Shown piece after piece: positions 1 to 8,506 of a stretch of DNA of 64,000 bases (positions are counted from its first letter, which is position 1; the number at the start of each line of letters is the position of its first letter). The translations under genes were made by a program, and so were the position numbers. The notes below the pieces were generated by a model. It did no database searches, was not told the origin of the DNA, and worked only from the letters and a program-made list of their open reading frames with translations. Origin of the DNA: Rathayibacter caricis DSM 15933. Lineage in GTDB: Bacteria > Actinomycetota > Actinomycetes > Actinomycetales > Microbacteriaceae. The DNA lies in NCBI RefSeq assembly GCF_003044275.1, contig NZ_PZPL01000001.1, positions 2,852,001 through 2,916,000 of the forward strand, read 5' to 3'.

Positions 1-476
1 TCTCGGGCTGGGCGATCGGCGAGTCCTCCGCCGACGAGATCGACGACTCCGGGATCATCGCCGGCCTCGGCCGAGCCGCATCGCGCGGCATCGAGCGTCT
101 CGTCGACCAGGGCGTCGACCTCGCGACGTCGGTGGTGCTGCTCGACGGCAAGCACGACTGGCTCACGCCGGCGCTGGGGGAGTGGGCCGCCGAGCTGACC
201 ATCGTCACCCGCATCAAGGCCGACCGCGACTGCGCGTCCGTCTCGGCCGCCTCCGTGCTGGCGAAGGTCGGCCGCGACGGCCAGATGGTGCGCCACCACG
301 ACGAGTTCGCGGACTACGCCTGGGACAGCAACAAGGGCTACGGCAGCGCCGCGCACTGGGCGGGCCTCGACCGCGTCGGTCCGTCCCCGCTGCACCGCGT
401 CACGTGGCTGTCGAAGCCGCGCGAGGCAGTCGCCGACGAGGTGCCCGCGGCGTCCGGCGCTCCCGCACCCGCGTAG
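1..476 (+). CDS. rnhB: Ribonuclease HII, 5' end cut off by the window
   Basis: RNase HII cleaves the RNA strand of RNA-DNA hybrids and removes single ribonucleotides from DNA. The frame is open from base 3 (SGWAIGESSADEID), so the start and the first catalytic acid lie outside the window. The visible 158 residues hold the family signature VTRIKADRDCASVSAASVLA (the KAD acid and the SAAS stretch) and the late GYGSAAHW motif typical of RnhB. The tail after residue ~135 is a short Ala/Pro-rich extension. The stop codon TAG is also the first triplet of a TAGGAT -10-like element for the next gene. The family assignment is secure. Confidence 0.95.
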   Translation, partial: SGWAIGESSADEIDDSGIIAGLGRAASRGIERLVDQGVDLATSVVLLDGKHDWLTPALGEWAAELTIVTRIKADRDCASVSAASVLAKVGRDGQMVRHHDEFADYAWDSNKGYGSAAHWAGLDRVGPSPLHRVTWLSKPREAVADEVPAASGAPAPA

Positions 477-479
477 GAT
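474..479 (+). promoter_or_regulatory. TAGGAT -10 element overlapping the rnhB stop
   Basis: TAGGAT lies 9 nt before the ATG at 489 and its first three bases are the rnhB stop codon. No Shine-Dalgarno sequence sits in the 9-nt gap, so a leaderless or nearly leaderless message for the DUF2469 gene is inferred. Confidence 0.45.
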
Positions 480-488
480 TGACGGACG

Positions 489-812
489 ATGGATGAAGAC
501 GAATTCGAGGACTACGACCGCGAGGTCGAGCTGGCACTGTACCGGGAGTACCGCGACGTCGTCTCGCAGTTCTCGTACGTCGTCGAGACCGAGCGCCGCT
601 TCTACCTCGCGAACGAGGTCGATCTCGTGCGCCGCGACACCGAGCACGACTTCTACTTCGAGCTGACCATGCGCGACGTGTGGGTCTGGGACGTCTACCG
701 CTCCGACCGCTTCGTGAAGTCGGTCCGCGTCCTGACTTTCAAGGACGTCAACGTCGAGGAGCTCTCCCGCAAGGAGTTCGAGCTCCCCAAGGAACTCGCC
801 CTCGACGAGTAG
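489..812 (+). CDS. DUF2469 family protein
   Basis: A 107-residue acidic, tyrosine-rich soluble protein starting MDEDEFEDYDREVELALYRE. It matches the DUF2469 family, which is conserved across actinobacteria and typically found directly downstream of rnhB, as here (12-bp gap). No signal peptide or membrane segment is seen, and no catalytic motif is recognised. The C-terminus (LSRKEFELPKELALDE) is rich in charged residues. Function is unknown. The conserved pairing with rnhB suggests a role near nucleic-acid metabolism, but that is only context. The start has no Shine-Dalgarno; it is preceded by a -10 element (see 474). Confidence 0.88.
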   Translation: MDEDEFEDYDREVELALYREYRDVVSQFSYVVETERRFYLANEVDLVRRDTEHDFYFELTMRDVWVWDVYRSDRFVKSVRVLTFKDVNVEELSRKEFELPKELALDE

Positions 813-875
813 CGCTCCGCGCCCCTTCTGCTGCGGTGCGCTGCCTTCTGCGCGCGGCGCGCCCTCCCCTCTTGC

Positions 876-911
876 TGGTCGAGTAGCCGCCCCCGGCGGC
901 GTATCGAGACC
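876..911. repeat. REP-like imperfect palindrome
   Basis: An imperfect inverted repeat with ends TGGTCGAGTAG and TATCGAGACCC around a CCGCC/GGCGG core. From memory, the pattern of a GGTCGAG half and a CGAGACC half is a common dispersed intergenic palindrome in Microbacteriaceae. It sits in the 215-bp gap between the DUF2469 gene and yraN, where no gene is seen. Confidence 0.55.
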
Positions 912-1027
912 CACCTCCCCTCGAGCTGATCCCTCCACAGCCCCTCTTCCCGCGCTTTCTCCTGAGATCCACCTTCCGCAGTCCCGCGCTCACCTCTTCT
1001 CCGCGACTCTGCGTGCGGGAGGTCTTC

Positions 1028-1381
1028 ATGGACAAGGACGAGTTGGGTCGGCGGGGCGAGGAGATCGCTGCGGCGCATCTGAGGGCGAAGGGCTTCGAGC
1101 TCCTGGACCGCAACTGGCGGGTGCGGGAGGGCGAGCTCGACATCGTCGCGCGTGAGGGTGCGGCGTTGGTGGTGGTGGAGGTGAAGACGCGCTCCTCCGC
1201 GCGGTTCGGGATGCCGATCGAGGCGATCACCCGGGCGAAGGCGCAGCGGCTGCGGCGGTTGGCGTACGCGTGGGCTCGGGAGCACGACCAACGGGCGCGG
1301 CATCTGCGGATCGACGCGGTGGGCATCATCGCGCCGGACGGGGTCCCGGTGCAGGTGCGGCACTTCCGGGCGGTGGCGTGA
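1028..1381 (+). CDS. YraN family (UPF0102) endonuclease-like protein
   Basis: A restriction-endonuclease-fold protein of the YraN/UPF0102 family (117 residues). The hallmark runs GRRGEEIAAAHLRAKGFELL, then GELDIVAREG, then VVVEVKTRS: the acidic E...D...ExK catalytic pattern of this fold. The ATG at 1028 is chosen because GGGAGG lies 5 nt upstream; an in-frame GTG at 1013 would add five residues. It overlaps the comM-like start by one base and forms a yraN-comM-dprA operon, a conserved actinobacterial arrangement linked to DNA processing. The cellular role of YraN is not settled. Confidence 0.9.
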   Translation: MDKDELGRRGEEIAAAHLRAKGFELLDRNWRVREGELDIVAREGAALVVVEVKTRSSARFGMPIEAITRAKAQRLRRLAYAWAREHDQRARHLRIDAVGIIAPDGVPVQVRHFRAVA

Positions 1382-2916
1382 TGGGCATGGGTCGCACCTC
1401 CGCGGTGGGCCTGGTCGGGTTCACGGGAGCGGTGGTCGGAGTCGAGGCGCACTCCTCCGACGGCACTCCCGCGATCGGGATCGTCGGGCTGCCGGACGCG
1501 GCGCTGTCGCAGGCGAAGGAGCGGGTGCGCTCGGCGGCGACCAACTCGGGCAGTGTGATCTCGGAGTACAAGATCACGGTGAACCTCTCACCGGCCGCGA
1601 TGCCCAAGCACGGGTCCGCGTTCGATCTCGCGATCGGTTTGGCTGCGCTGGCGGCGCTGGGCGAGGTGAACGGTGAGTCCGTCGCATCCGTCGTGCATGT
1701 CGGCGAGCTCGGTCTGGACGGTCGGCTCCGTTCTGTTCCGGGTGTGCTGCCGGCGGTGCTCGCCGCGGCGAGGGCGGGTCGTCGCCGCGTCATGGTGCCG
1801 CTCGAGGACCGCGCCGAGGCGGAGCTCGTCGACGGCGTCGAGATCATCGCCGTCTCGTCGCTGGCCGCAGCGGCCGTGTGGCACGGAGCGGAGTGGGAGG
1901 TCCCGGTCCTCCCCGAGCCCGCCGCACACGGGCAGGCCCCGGTCGAACCGGTGTCGCGCCTGGACTTCGCCGACGTGATCGGCAATGAGGAGGCGGCGGA
2001 GGCGATGATCGCGGCGGCTGCGGGCGGTCACCACGTGTTCCTCCTGGGTCCGCCCGGCGCGGGCAAGACGATGCTCGCGACCCGACTCCCGGGAATCCTC
2101 CCCGACCTCGACGACGACGCCGCCCTCGAAGCCACGTGCATGCGCTCCCTCGTCGGCGCGTCCACCGGAGGCAGCCTCGTGCGCCGCCCGCCGTTCGAGA
2201 GCCCGCACCACTCCGCCTCGGCCGCCGCGATCGTCGGAGGCGGCAGCGGACGCATCCGCCCGGGCGCCGTCGCCCGCGCCACAAGAGGGGTGCTCTTCTT
2301 GGATGAAGCTCCCGAGTTCAGCGCGGTCGCGCTCGACGCGCTGAGGCAGCCGCTGGAGTCGGGTGTCATCCGCATCCATCGCGCGAACGCGGTCGCCGAG
2401 TTCCCGGCGCGCGTGCAGCTGGTCCTCGCCGCGAACCCCTGCCCCTGCGGTCGCCACGGCATCCCGGGAGAGACGTGCACGTGCGCTCCCGCGCTGCGGC
2501 GCCGCTACCTCGCCCGCTTGAGCGGACCGCTGCTCGATCGGGTCGACATCCGTCTCACCGTGCGCCGCATCGGAGCCGCTCATCTCGCCGCGCGGAGGGA
2601 TGAGCAGGGCGTCACGACGGCAGACGCGCGCTCGCGGGTGACCGCGGCTCGCGACCGAGCCCGCGAGAGACTCCGGCGCACACCCTGGACGACGAACGCC
2701 GAGGTCTCCGGAAGCTGGCTCCGCTCCGGTGATCAGCGGCCGACCTCCTCGGAGTCGCGGACCCTCGACAAGGCGCTCGAGCGCGGCCTCGTCACGATGC
2801 GCGGCTACGACCGGGTGCTCCGCCTGGCCTGGACTCTCGCGGACCTCGACGGCGCCGAGAGGCCGACCGCCGGCCATCTCGGACGCGCCCTCGTCCTCCG
2901 AGGAGGTGCGGCATGA
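1381..2916 (+). CDS. comM: YifB/ComM family Mg chelatase-like AAA+ ATPase
   Basis: A 511-residue AAA+ ATPase of the ComM/YifB family. ComM is a hexameric helicase that promotes branch migration during natural transformation in some bacteria; family members elsewhere are less studied. The N-terminal domain (residues 1-170, with GIVGLPDAALSQAKERVR) is followed by a Mg-chelatase domain with Walker A GPPGAGKT (223-230) and Walker B LFLDEA (305-310), then a Cys-rich loop NPCPCGRHG...CTC and a C-terminal helical domain. The ATG at 1381 overlaps the yraN stop; longer in-frame starts would lie inside yraN. The end overlaps dprA by 4 bp (ATGA), so the two are translationally coupled. Confidence 0.93.
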   Translation: MGMGRTSAVGLVGFTGAVVGVEAHSSDGTPAIGIVGLPDAALSQAKERVRSAATNSGSVISEYKITVNLSPAAMPKHGSAFDLAIGLAALAALGEVNGESVASVVHVGELGLDGRLRSVPGVLPAVLAAARAGRRRVMVPLEDRAEAELVDGVEIIAVSSLAAAAVWHGAEWEVPVLPEPAAHGQAPVEPVSRLDFADVIGNEEAAEAMIAAAAGGHHVFLLGPPGAGKTMLATRLPGILPDLDDDAALEATCMRSLVGASTGGSLVRRPPFESPHHSASAAAIVGGGSGRIRPGAVARATRGVLFLDEAPEFSAVALDALRQPLESGVIRIHRANAVAEFPARVQLVLAANPCPCGRHGIPGETCTCAPALRRRYLARLSGPLLDRVDIRLTVRRIGAAHLAARRDEQGVTTADARSRVTAARDRARERLRRTPWTTNAEVSGSWLRSGDQRPTSSESRTLDKALERGLVTMRGYDRVLRLAWTLADLDGAERPTAGHLGRALVLRGGAA

Positions 2917-4109
2917 CCGCGAACCTGTTCGATCGCTCCGAGCTCCGCGCCGCCCGTTCCCTCCTGGCCGAGGGAGACGCCTCCGATACCGCTGATGTGC
3001 TCGCTCGTGCGGCATGGAGCGGTCTGACCGAGCCGGGCGACGCTGTCGCGGCGACGCTCATCGAGGCCGTCGGCGCCACGGCTGCGCTCGCGCACGTCGT
3101 CTCGTCCGCTACCGCGTCGGACGTTCTCGCCGACTCCGACTGCACACCCGGCGAGCTGTCCGCCCTCGCGGCAGGGCTCGAGCGATGGCGTCCCAGACTG
3201 GACCGCGCGCTGGTCCTGCGTCGGATCGACATCGCGCAGAAGCTCAAGGCCCACCTGCTCCTGCCCGGCTCGCCCGGGTGGCCGGAAGCACTCGACGACC
3301 TGGGTCCGCACGCCCCGCTCATCCTCTGGTCCCGCGGTGACCCCTCCGCGTTCGCACCCGCCCACCGGCTCGCCCTGGTCGGCGCTCGAGCGGCCACCGG
3401 GTACGGCGAGCACGTCACCGCCGAACTCGCCGCAGGAGTCGCCGACCGCGGCGTCCTCGTCGTCTCTGGAGGTGCCTTCGGCATCGATGCGGTCGGCCAC
3501 CGTGCGGTCCTCGGCTCCGGCGGTCGCACGGTCGCCTTTCTCGCAGGGGGACCGGACCGGCTCTACCCAACGGCGCACTCCGAGCTGCTGCACCGGATCA
3601 TCGCGACTCCCGGCTGCGCGGTGGTGACGGAGGTGCCGCCGGGGACGACGCCCACGAGATGGAGGTTTCTGCAGAGGAACAGATTGATAGCGGCTTCGTC
3701 GGGAGCGACGGTCATCGTCGAGGCCGGCGCTCGTTCGGGGTCCCTCAACACCGCCGGCCACGCGGCGGCGCTCGGCCGCCCGCTCGGAGCCGTCCCCGGC
3801 CCCGTCACGAGCGCGTCCTCCGCCGGTTGCCATCGCCTCCTCCGCGAGTTCGCGGCGACCTGTGTCACCTCGGCGCCGGAGGTCCTCGAGCTTCTCGGCG
3901 TGGGGGAGAGCGTCCCGACGGACCTCGTTCCCGGACCGGCCTCCCGCCTCGTCGCCGCGCTGCGGGAGCGCGGACAGCAGGACACCGACGCGCTCGCGCA
4001 GCATCTCGGGCTCCGCGTGTCCGAGACCCTCGCGATCCTCGGCGCGCTCCTGGCGGAGGCCCACGTGCAGCGAACTGACGACGGGAGGTGGTCGGTGACC
4101 CCCCGCTGA
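2913..4109 (+). CDS. dprA: DNA-processing protein DprA
   Basis: DprA (398 residues) binds single-stranded DNA and loads RecA. The Rossmann-like core runs from about residue 110 to 310 and contains LALVGARAATGYG, VVSGGAFGIDAVGHR, FLAGGPDRLYP and ATVIVEAGARSGSLNTAGHA, the usual DprA sequence of motifs. The N-terminal 100 residues are helical and variable. The last ~70 residues (LRERGQQDTDALAQHLGLRV...ALLAEAHVQR) form a winged-helix-like module common in longer DprA proteins. It is the last gene of the yraN-comM-dprA operon. No other competence genes are in the window. Confidence 0.94.
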   Translation: MTANLFDRSELRAARSLLAEGDASDTADVLARAAWSGLTEPGDAVAATLIEAVGATAALAHVVSSATASDVLADSDCTPGELSALAAGLERWRPRLDRALVLRRIDIAQKLKAHLLLPGSPGWPEALDDLGPHAPLILWSRGDPSAFAPAHRLALVGARAATGYGEHVTAELAAGVADRGVLVVSGGAFGIDAVGHRAVLGSGGRTVAFLAGGPDRLYPTAHSELLHRIIATPGCAVVTEVPPGTTPTRWRFLQRNRLIAASSGATVIVEAGARSGSLNTAGHAAALGRPLGAVPGPVTSASSAGCHRLLREFAATCVTSAPEVLELLGVGESVPTDLVPGPASRLVAALRERGQQDTDALAQHLGLRVSETLAILGALLAEAHVQRTDDGRWSVTPR

Positions 4110-4217
4110 TCACGCGGCGCGGCCGACTGCGGCCCTTCGCGCCGGCCCCGCGGCTCGCCGGACACCCGCTGTCGGTCGTCCGCCCTACGCTGAAACCAGG
4201 TCAGCGAGGGGAGCCGC

Positions 4218-5156
4218 ATGGACGACGAGGCGACGACGACGGAGCATCCGCAGCTCGGGCACTTCCGGGCGGCCGATCGGGTGATCGCGCACCTCAGCGA
4301 CACGCACTTCCTCGCCGAGGGCGCTCCGCTCTACGGAGTCGTCGACACGGTCGCGCGCCTCGACCAGGCCCTCGCACGGCTCGAGGAGCGCGGCGGTCGA
4401 CTCGATGCCATCGTCGTCACGGGTGACGTGGCCGACCGGGGCGAGGAGGACGCCTACCGGCGGGTGAAGGCGGCGCTCGATCCGCTCGCCGCGCGCTTCG
4501 GCGGCCCGATCGTGTGGGTGATGGGTAACCACGACGAGCGGCGGGCGTTCCGACGCGTGCTCCTCGACCAGCAGCACGACGACGGCGGGACGCCGATCGA
4601 CCAGGTCGTCGACCTCGACGGGCTGCGAATCATCGCGCTCGACAGCGCGGTGCCCGGCTTCCATCACGGCGCGCTCACCGACGAGCAGCTCGAGCGCCTC
4701 CAGCGCGAGCTCGCGACTCCGGCCCCGCTCGGCACGATCCTCGCCCTTCATCACCCGCCGCTCCCCACTCCGCTCGGTGCGATGACCGTGCTCGAGCTCC
4801 GCGGCATCGAGCGGCTCGAAGAGGTGGTCCGCGGGAGCGACGTCCGCGCGATCCTCGGCGGCCACCTGCACTACCCGTCGGCCGCGACCTTCGCCGGTGT
4901 CCCCGTCTTCGTCGCCGGCGCGACCAGCTACACGATGGACCTCGGCGCGCCCGAACGGGAGTTGCGGGGGATCGACGGCGCCCAGAGCTTCTCGCTGGTC
5001 CACGTGCACCCCGAGACGATCGCGACCTCCCTCGTGCCCAGCGCGACGGCTCCGATCGCCACCCGCTTCGGCACCGACCTGATCGAACGGCTCGAGGAGC
5101 TCGACGAGCAGGGCCGCATCAACCTGTGGTCGCGCATGCCCACCGTGGAGGCGTGA
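4218..5156 (+). CDS. Metallophosphoesterase (CpdA-like)
   Basis: A 312-residue calcineurin-like metallophosphoesterase. All five metal-site motifs are present: SDTHF (D28, H30), GD (D70), GNHDE (N104, H105), LHHPP (H178) and GGHLHYP (H216, H218). The order and spacing resemble class III cyclic-nucleotide phosphodiesterases (CpdA), so cAMP or another cyclic nucleotide is a reasonable but unproven substrate. It is cytoplasmic, with no signal peptide. The start has GAGGGGAG 5-8 nt upstream, and a TACGCT -10-like element lies at 4187-4192. Its end is 6 bp from xerC. Confidence 0.88.
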   Translation: MDDEATTTEHPQLGHFRAADRVIAHLSDTHFLAEGAPLYGVVDTVARLDQALARLEERGGRLDAIVVTGDVADRGEEDAYRRVKAALDPLAARFGGPIVWVMGNHDERRAFRRVLLDQQHDDGGTPIDQVVDLDGLRIIALDSAVPGFHHGALTDEQLERLQRELATPAPLGTILALHHPPLPTPLGAMTVLELRGIERLEEVVRGSDVRAILGGHLHYPSAATFAGVPVFVAGATSYTMDLGAPERELRGIDGAQSFSLVHVHPETIATSLVPSATAPIATRFGTDLIERLEELDEQGRINLWSRMPTVEA

Positions 5157-5162
5157 GGCGGC

Positions 5163-6071
5163 GTGCGTGACGCGAGCCTCGCCGGCGCCGTCGACGACTT
5201 CCTCCGCTACGTGCTCGACGAGCGCTCGCTCTCACCCGCGACGGCCAAGGGCTACCGAAGCGACCTCGCCACTCTCCTGGCTCACGCGGCGACGAAGCGC
5301 GTCGCGACCCTCGCCGACGTCGACCTCGAGTTGCTCCGCGACTGGCTGTGGCAGCAGACGCAGACGGGGGTCTCGCGGGCCACGCTCGCCCGTCGCACCG
5401 CGGCGGTCCGCTCCTTCTCCTCCTGGGCGCAGCGCACCGAGCGCACGCCCACCGACGTTGCCGCACGGCTCCGCACCCCGAAGGCGGGCCGCTCCCTCCC
5501 GCACGTCCTCACCCAGGCGCAGACGGAGCAGGTGATCGACACCGTGACGGCGCGCGGAGCGACCGACGACCCCGTCGCACTCCGCGACCTCGCGATCATC
5601 GAGCTGCTCTACGCCTCCGGCATCCGCGTCTCGGAGCTCGTCGCGATCGACATCGGCGATCTCGATCTCTCACGGCTCACCGTCCTCGTCACCGGCAAGG
5701 GCTCGAAGCAGCGCGTCGTCCCCTTCGGCGTCCCGGCGAAGGAGGCGCTCGTCGCCTACCTCGACACGGCCCGCCCGCACCTCGCGAAGCCCGAGTCGCA
5801 GAACGCGCTCCTGCTCGGCCGGCGGGGCGCGCGCCTCACGCCCCGCACGGTCTACGGAGTCGTCACGCGCCTCCTCGAGGACGGCTCCGGCCCCTCCGGT
5901 CCGCACACGCTCCGCCACTCCGCCGCCACCCACCTGCTCGACGGGGGAGCCGACCTCCGCTCGGTCCAGGAGATGCTCGGCCACGCGAGCCTGGGGACGA
6001 CCCAGATCTACACGCACGTCTCGACCGAGCGCATCCGCGACGCCTACCGGCTCGCTCACCCGCGCGCCTGA
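5163..6071 (+). CDS. xerC: Tyrosine recombinase XerC
   Basis: A 302-residue tyrosine recombinase of the XerC type, which with XerD resolves chromosome dimers at dif. The N-terminal SAM-like core-binding domain spans about 1-95 and the catalytic domain 115-295. Catalytic residues are visible: R155 (ASGIRVSEL), K179 (GKGSKQR), H248 and R251 (HTLRHSAATHLL), H274 (GHASLG) and Y283 (TQIYTHV). Length is normal. The position between dprA/cpdA-like and rpsB-tsf is the usual actinobacterial place for housekeeping xerC. The M23-like frame on the opposite strand overlaps its last 400 bp. Confidence 0.95.
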   Translation: MRDASLAGAVDDFLRYVLDERSLSPATAKGYRSDLATLLAHAATKRVATLADVDLELLRDWLWQQTQTGVSRATLARRTAAVRSFSSWAQRTERTPTDVAARLRTPKAGRSLPHVLTQAQTEQVIDTVTARGATDDPVALRDLAIIELLYASGIRVSELVAIDIGDLDLSRLTVLVTGKGSKQRVVPFGVPAKEALVAYLDTARPHLAKPESQNALLLGRRGARLTPRTVYGVVTRLLEDGSGPSGPHTLRHSAATHLLDGGADLRSVQEMLGHASLGTTQIYTHVSTERIRDAYRLAHPRA

Positions 6072-6566
6072 CGCGACGTCGAGAGGCAGCAGCACAGCCC
6101 GGGGGATTCCCCCGAAGAAGCGCATCGGAGAGACGTACTCGCCGTCCTCCCGGACGCCCAGGTGCACGCACCGCGCGTCGCAGTGGCCTCCGCCGCCGAC
6201 CGTCCCGATCACGTCCCCCGGAGCCACGAACGCACCCGCGGACACGGTCGCCTCGACCGGCTCGACGCTCGACACCAGCCCGTCGGCGTGCTCGATGCTC
6301 ACCACCCCGCGGTCCACCACCCGCCCGGCGAACGACACCGTCCCGCCGGTCGCGGCCACGACAGGCGCTCCGGCGGTCGCCTCGAGGTCGATGCCCCGGT
6401 GGCCCGCCGCGTACCGGTGCTCGGGCGCCTGCCAGGGCTCGACCACGACGAATCCGGGCACCGGTGAGACCCACAGCGATCCCGGCGGCACCGCCTCAGA
6501 CGAACCCAGGAGGCCGGAGAGGAGCGCCAGGAACACGCCCGGGCGCAGGAGCATCGACGTCGTCAT
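5670..6566 (-). CDS. M23 (LytM)-like peptidase with C-terminal extension antisense to xerC
   Basis: Secreted or membrane-anchored protein; from the ATG at 6566 it opens with MTTSMLLRPGVFLALLSGLL, a signal-like hydrophobic stretch. The LytM domain has GHRGIDLEA (HxxxD), ATGGTVSFAGRVVDRG, and CVHLGVREDGEYVSP in place of the usual HxH motif. The first histidine of that pair is cysteine, so metal binding may be altered or lost. The recognisable domain ends near GGIPRAVLLPL (about 6087), but no stop follows. The frame runs on for ~135 more residues antisense to xerC. That tail is probably not a functional domain. It lies divergent to the sugar porter. Confidence 0.75.
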   Translation of the reverse strand: MTTSMLLRPGVFLALLSGLLGSSEAVPPGSLWVSPVPGFVVVEPWQAPEHRYAAGHRGIDLEATAGAPVVAATGGTVSFAGRVVDRGVVSIEHADGLVSSVEPVEATVSAGAFVAPGDVIGTVGGGGHCDARCVHLGVREDGEYVSPMRFFGGIPRAVLLPLDVASGARVSEPVGVADALGRDVRVDLGRPQARVAEHLLDRAEVGSPVEQVGGGGVAERVRTGGAGAVLEEARDDSVDRAGREARAPPAEQERVLRLGLREVRAGRVEVGDERLLRRDAEGDDALLRALAGDEDGEP

Positions 6567-6780
6567 CCGCTCACCCTGCTGCTCGAGCGCCGAGTCCAGC
6601 GGCCGCCCGCGCTGACCGGGGGAGAAGCCCCGCGAGCTCCGTCCGGTGGAGGACGGTCTCGGATCGCTCGCGAATGCAACCCGTCGAGCCCGATCCGCAC
6701 TCGGGAGTAACGTCGCTTCGCGTGAATCCGGCACGGGGCGCCATCAGCGCCGCCGGCCGGCAGCCAGAGCGGAGACGATC

Positions 6781-8241
6781 ATGACCACGGGACGATCCGA
6801 GACACCGGCCCCTTCAGCAGCCAAGCTCCGGAGGAAGGTGATCGGGCTGGCCATCGCGGCCGCGGTCGGCGGCTTCCTCTTCGGCTTCGACTCCTCCGTC
6901 GTGAACGGAGCGGTCGAGGCGGTGCAGGGCGAGTTCGACCTCTCGGCCGCGCTGATCGGCTTCGCCGTCGCATCGGCGCTGCTGGGCTGCGCGCTCGGCG
7001 CCTACCTCGCGGGCCGCCTCGCCGACCGCTGGGGCCGCATCAAGGTGATGCTGCTCGGCGCCGGCCTCTTCTTCGTCTCCTCCATCGGCGCCGGCGCGGC
7101 GTTCGCCGTCTGGGACCTCGTCCTCTGGCGCGTCGTCGGAGGCCTCGGCATCGGCATCGCCTCGGTGATCGCCCCCACCTACATCTCCGAGATCGCCCCG
7201 AAGGCGATCCGCGGTGCCCTCGCCTCGCTGCAGCAGCTCGCGATCACGCTCGGCATCTTCGCCGCGCTGCTCTCGGACACCCTCATCGCGAACGGCGCGG
7301 ACGGCGCCGCCGAGCCGTTCTGGTTCGGAGTCGCCGCCTGGCGCTGGATGTTCATCGCCTGCGCCGTCCCCGCCGTGATCTACGGCCTGCTCGCGCTGAC
7401 GCTGCCGGAGTCGCCCCGCTTCCTCGCCACCCGGGGCAAGACGGAGGAGGCGCGCCGCGTCCTCGCGACCGTCACGCCCCGCGAGGAGGTCGACGACGCC
7501 CTCGCCGACATCCAGAAGCGCATCGACGAGGACGCCGAGAACGCCAAGCGCTCGAGCCTGCGCGGCCCCGCGCTCGGACTGCTGCCCGTCGTCTGGGTCG
7601 GAATCCTGCTCTCCGTGTTCCAGCAGTTCGTCGGCATCAACGTGATCTTCTACTACTCCACATCGCTGTGGAGCGCGGTCGGCTTCGACGAGTCGAACTC
7701 GTTCGCCATCTCGGTCTTCACCTCCGTCGTCAACGTCGTCGTCACCTTCGTGGCGATCTTCCTGGTCGACAAGGTCGGCCGGAAGCCGCTGCTGCTGGTC
7801 GGCTCGGCCGGCATGGCGATCTCGCTCGCGCTGATGGCGATCGCGTTCAGCCAGTCGACGATCAACGGCGAGGACGTCTCGCTGCCCGGCGCCTGGGGCC
7901 CGATCGCCCTCGTCTCGGCCAACGCCTTCGTCGTCTTCTTCGGCGCGACCTGGGGCCCGCTGGTCTGGGTCCTGCTCGGCGAGATCTTCCCGAACCGGAT
8001 CCGAGCCGCGGCGCTCGGTCTCGCCGCCTCGGCGCAGTGGATCGCCAACTTCGTCATCACGGTGACGTTCCCGATCCTGTCGCAGGACGTCTCGCTGACG
8101 CTCGCCTACGGCCTCTACGCCGCGTTCGCCGCGATCTCGTTCGTCTTCGTCTTCATGTTCGTGCCCGAGACCAAGGGCCGGTCGCTGGAGGAGATGGACA
8201 CCCTGCACATCCGCACCGTGATGAAGTCGGCGCGCAACTAG
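6781..8241 (+). CDS. MFS sugar porter
   Basis: A 486-residue, 12-helix transporter of the sugar-porter (GLUT/XylE/GalP) branch of the major facilitator superfamily; it probably imports a hexose or pentose with protons. Signatures: GGFLFGFDSSVVNGAVEAVQ in TM1, LADRWGRIK after TM2, PESPRFL after TM6, QQFVGINVIFYYSTS in TM7, VDKVGRKPLLLVG after TM8 and PETKGRSLEEMD at the C-terminus. The ATG at 6781 is preceded by CGGAGAC. A strong hairpin (8260-8298) follows, so the gene is probably monocistronic. The substrate cannot be read from the sequence. Confidence 0.92.
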   Translation: MTTGRSETPAPSAAKLRRKVIGLAIAAAVGGFLFGFDSSVVNGAVEAVQGEFDLSAALIGFAVASALLGCALGAYLAGRLADRWGRIKVMLLGAGLFFVSSIGAGAAFAVWDLVLWRVVGGLGIGIASVIAPTYISEIAPKAIRGALASLQQLAITLGIFAALLSDTLIANGADGAAEPFWFGVAAWRWMFIACAVPAVIYGLLALTLPESPRFLATRGKTEEARRVLATVTPREEVDDALADIQKRIDEDAENAKRSSLRGPALGLLPVVWVGILLSVFQQFVGINVIFYYSTSLWSAVGFDESNSFAISVFTSVVNVVVTFVAIFLVDKVGRKPLLLVGSAGMAISLALMAIAFSQSTINGEDVSLPGAWGPIALVSANAFVVFFGATWGPLVWVLLGEIFPNRIRAAALGLAASAQWIANFVITVTFPILSQDVSLTLAYGLYAAFAAISFVFVFMFVPETKGRSLEEMDTLHIRTVMKSARN

Positions 8242-8259
8242 CAGCGCCCCTCGACACCC

Positions 8260-8298
8260 GGAGGCCGCCCTCCCGCACCAGCGGGGGAGGCGGCCTCC
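8260..8298 (+). terminator. GC-rich hairpin after the sugar porter
   Basis: Arms GGAGGCCGCC (8260-8269) and GGCGGCCTCC (8289-8298) pair perfectly, with additional inner pairing. No T tract follows, as is common for actinobacterial terminators. Confidence 0.7.
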
Positions 8299-8506
8299 GC
8301 GGTGCTAGGATGCTCGGAGCACCTCGCTCGTCGGGGTGACTACGCGCGCCCATTCGGCCTCCGCTCCTACCGGTCCTCCTCCGCTCACGCGGGCGAGGCG
8401 GGAGCACGCCGGGCGCCAGGGCGACGTGCCGACCGGCCGTCGCAGACAACCGAACGGGAGTTCGGCGTCGTCGTGCGCCCGGACCCCGAGACAAGGAGAA
8501 CGACTC

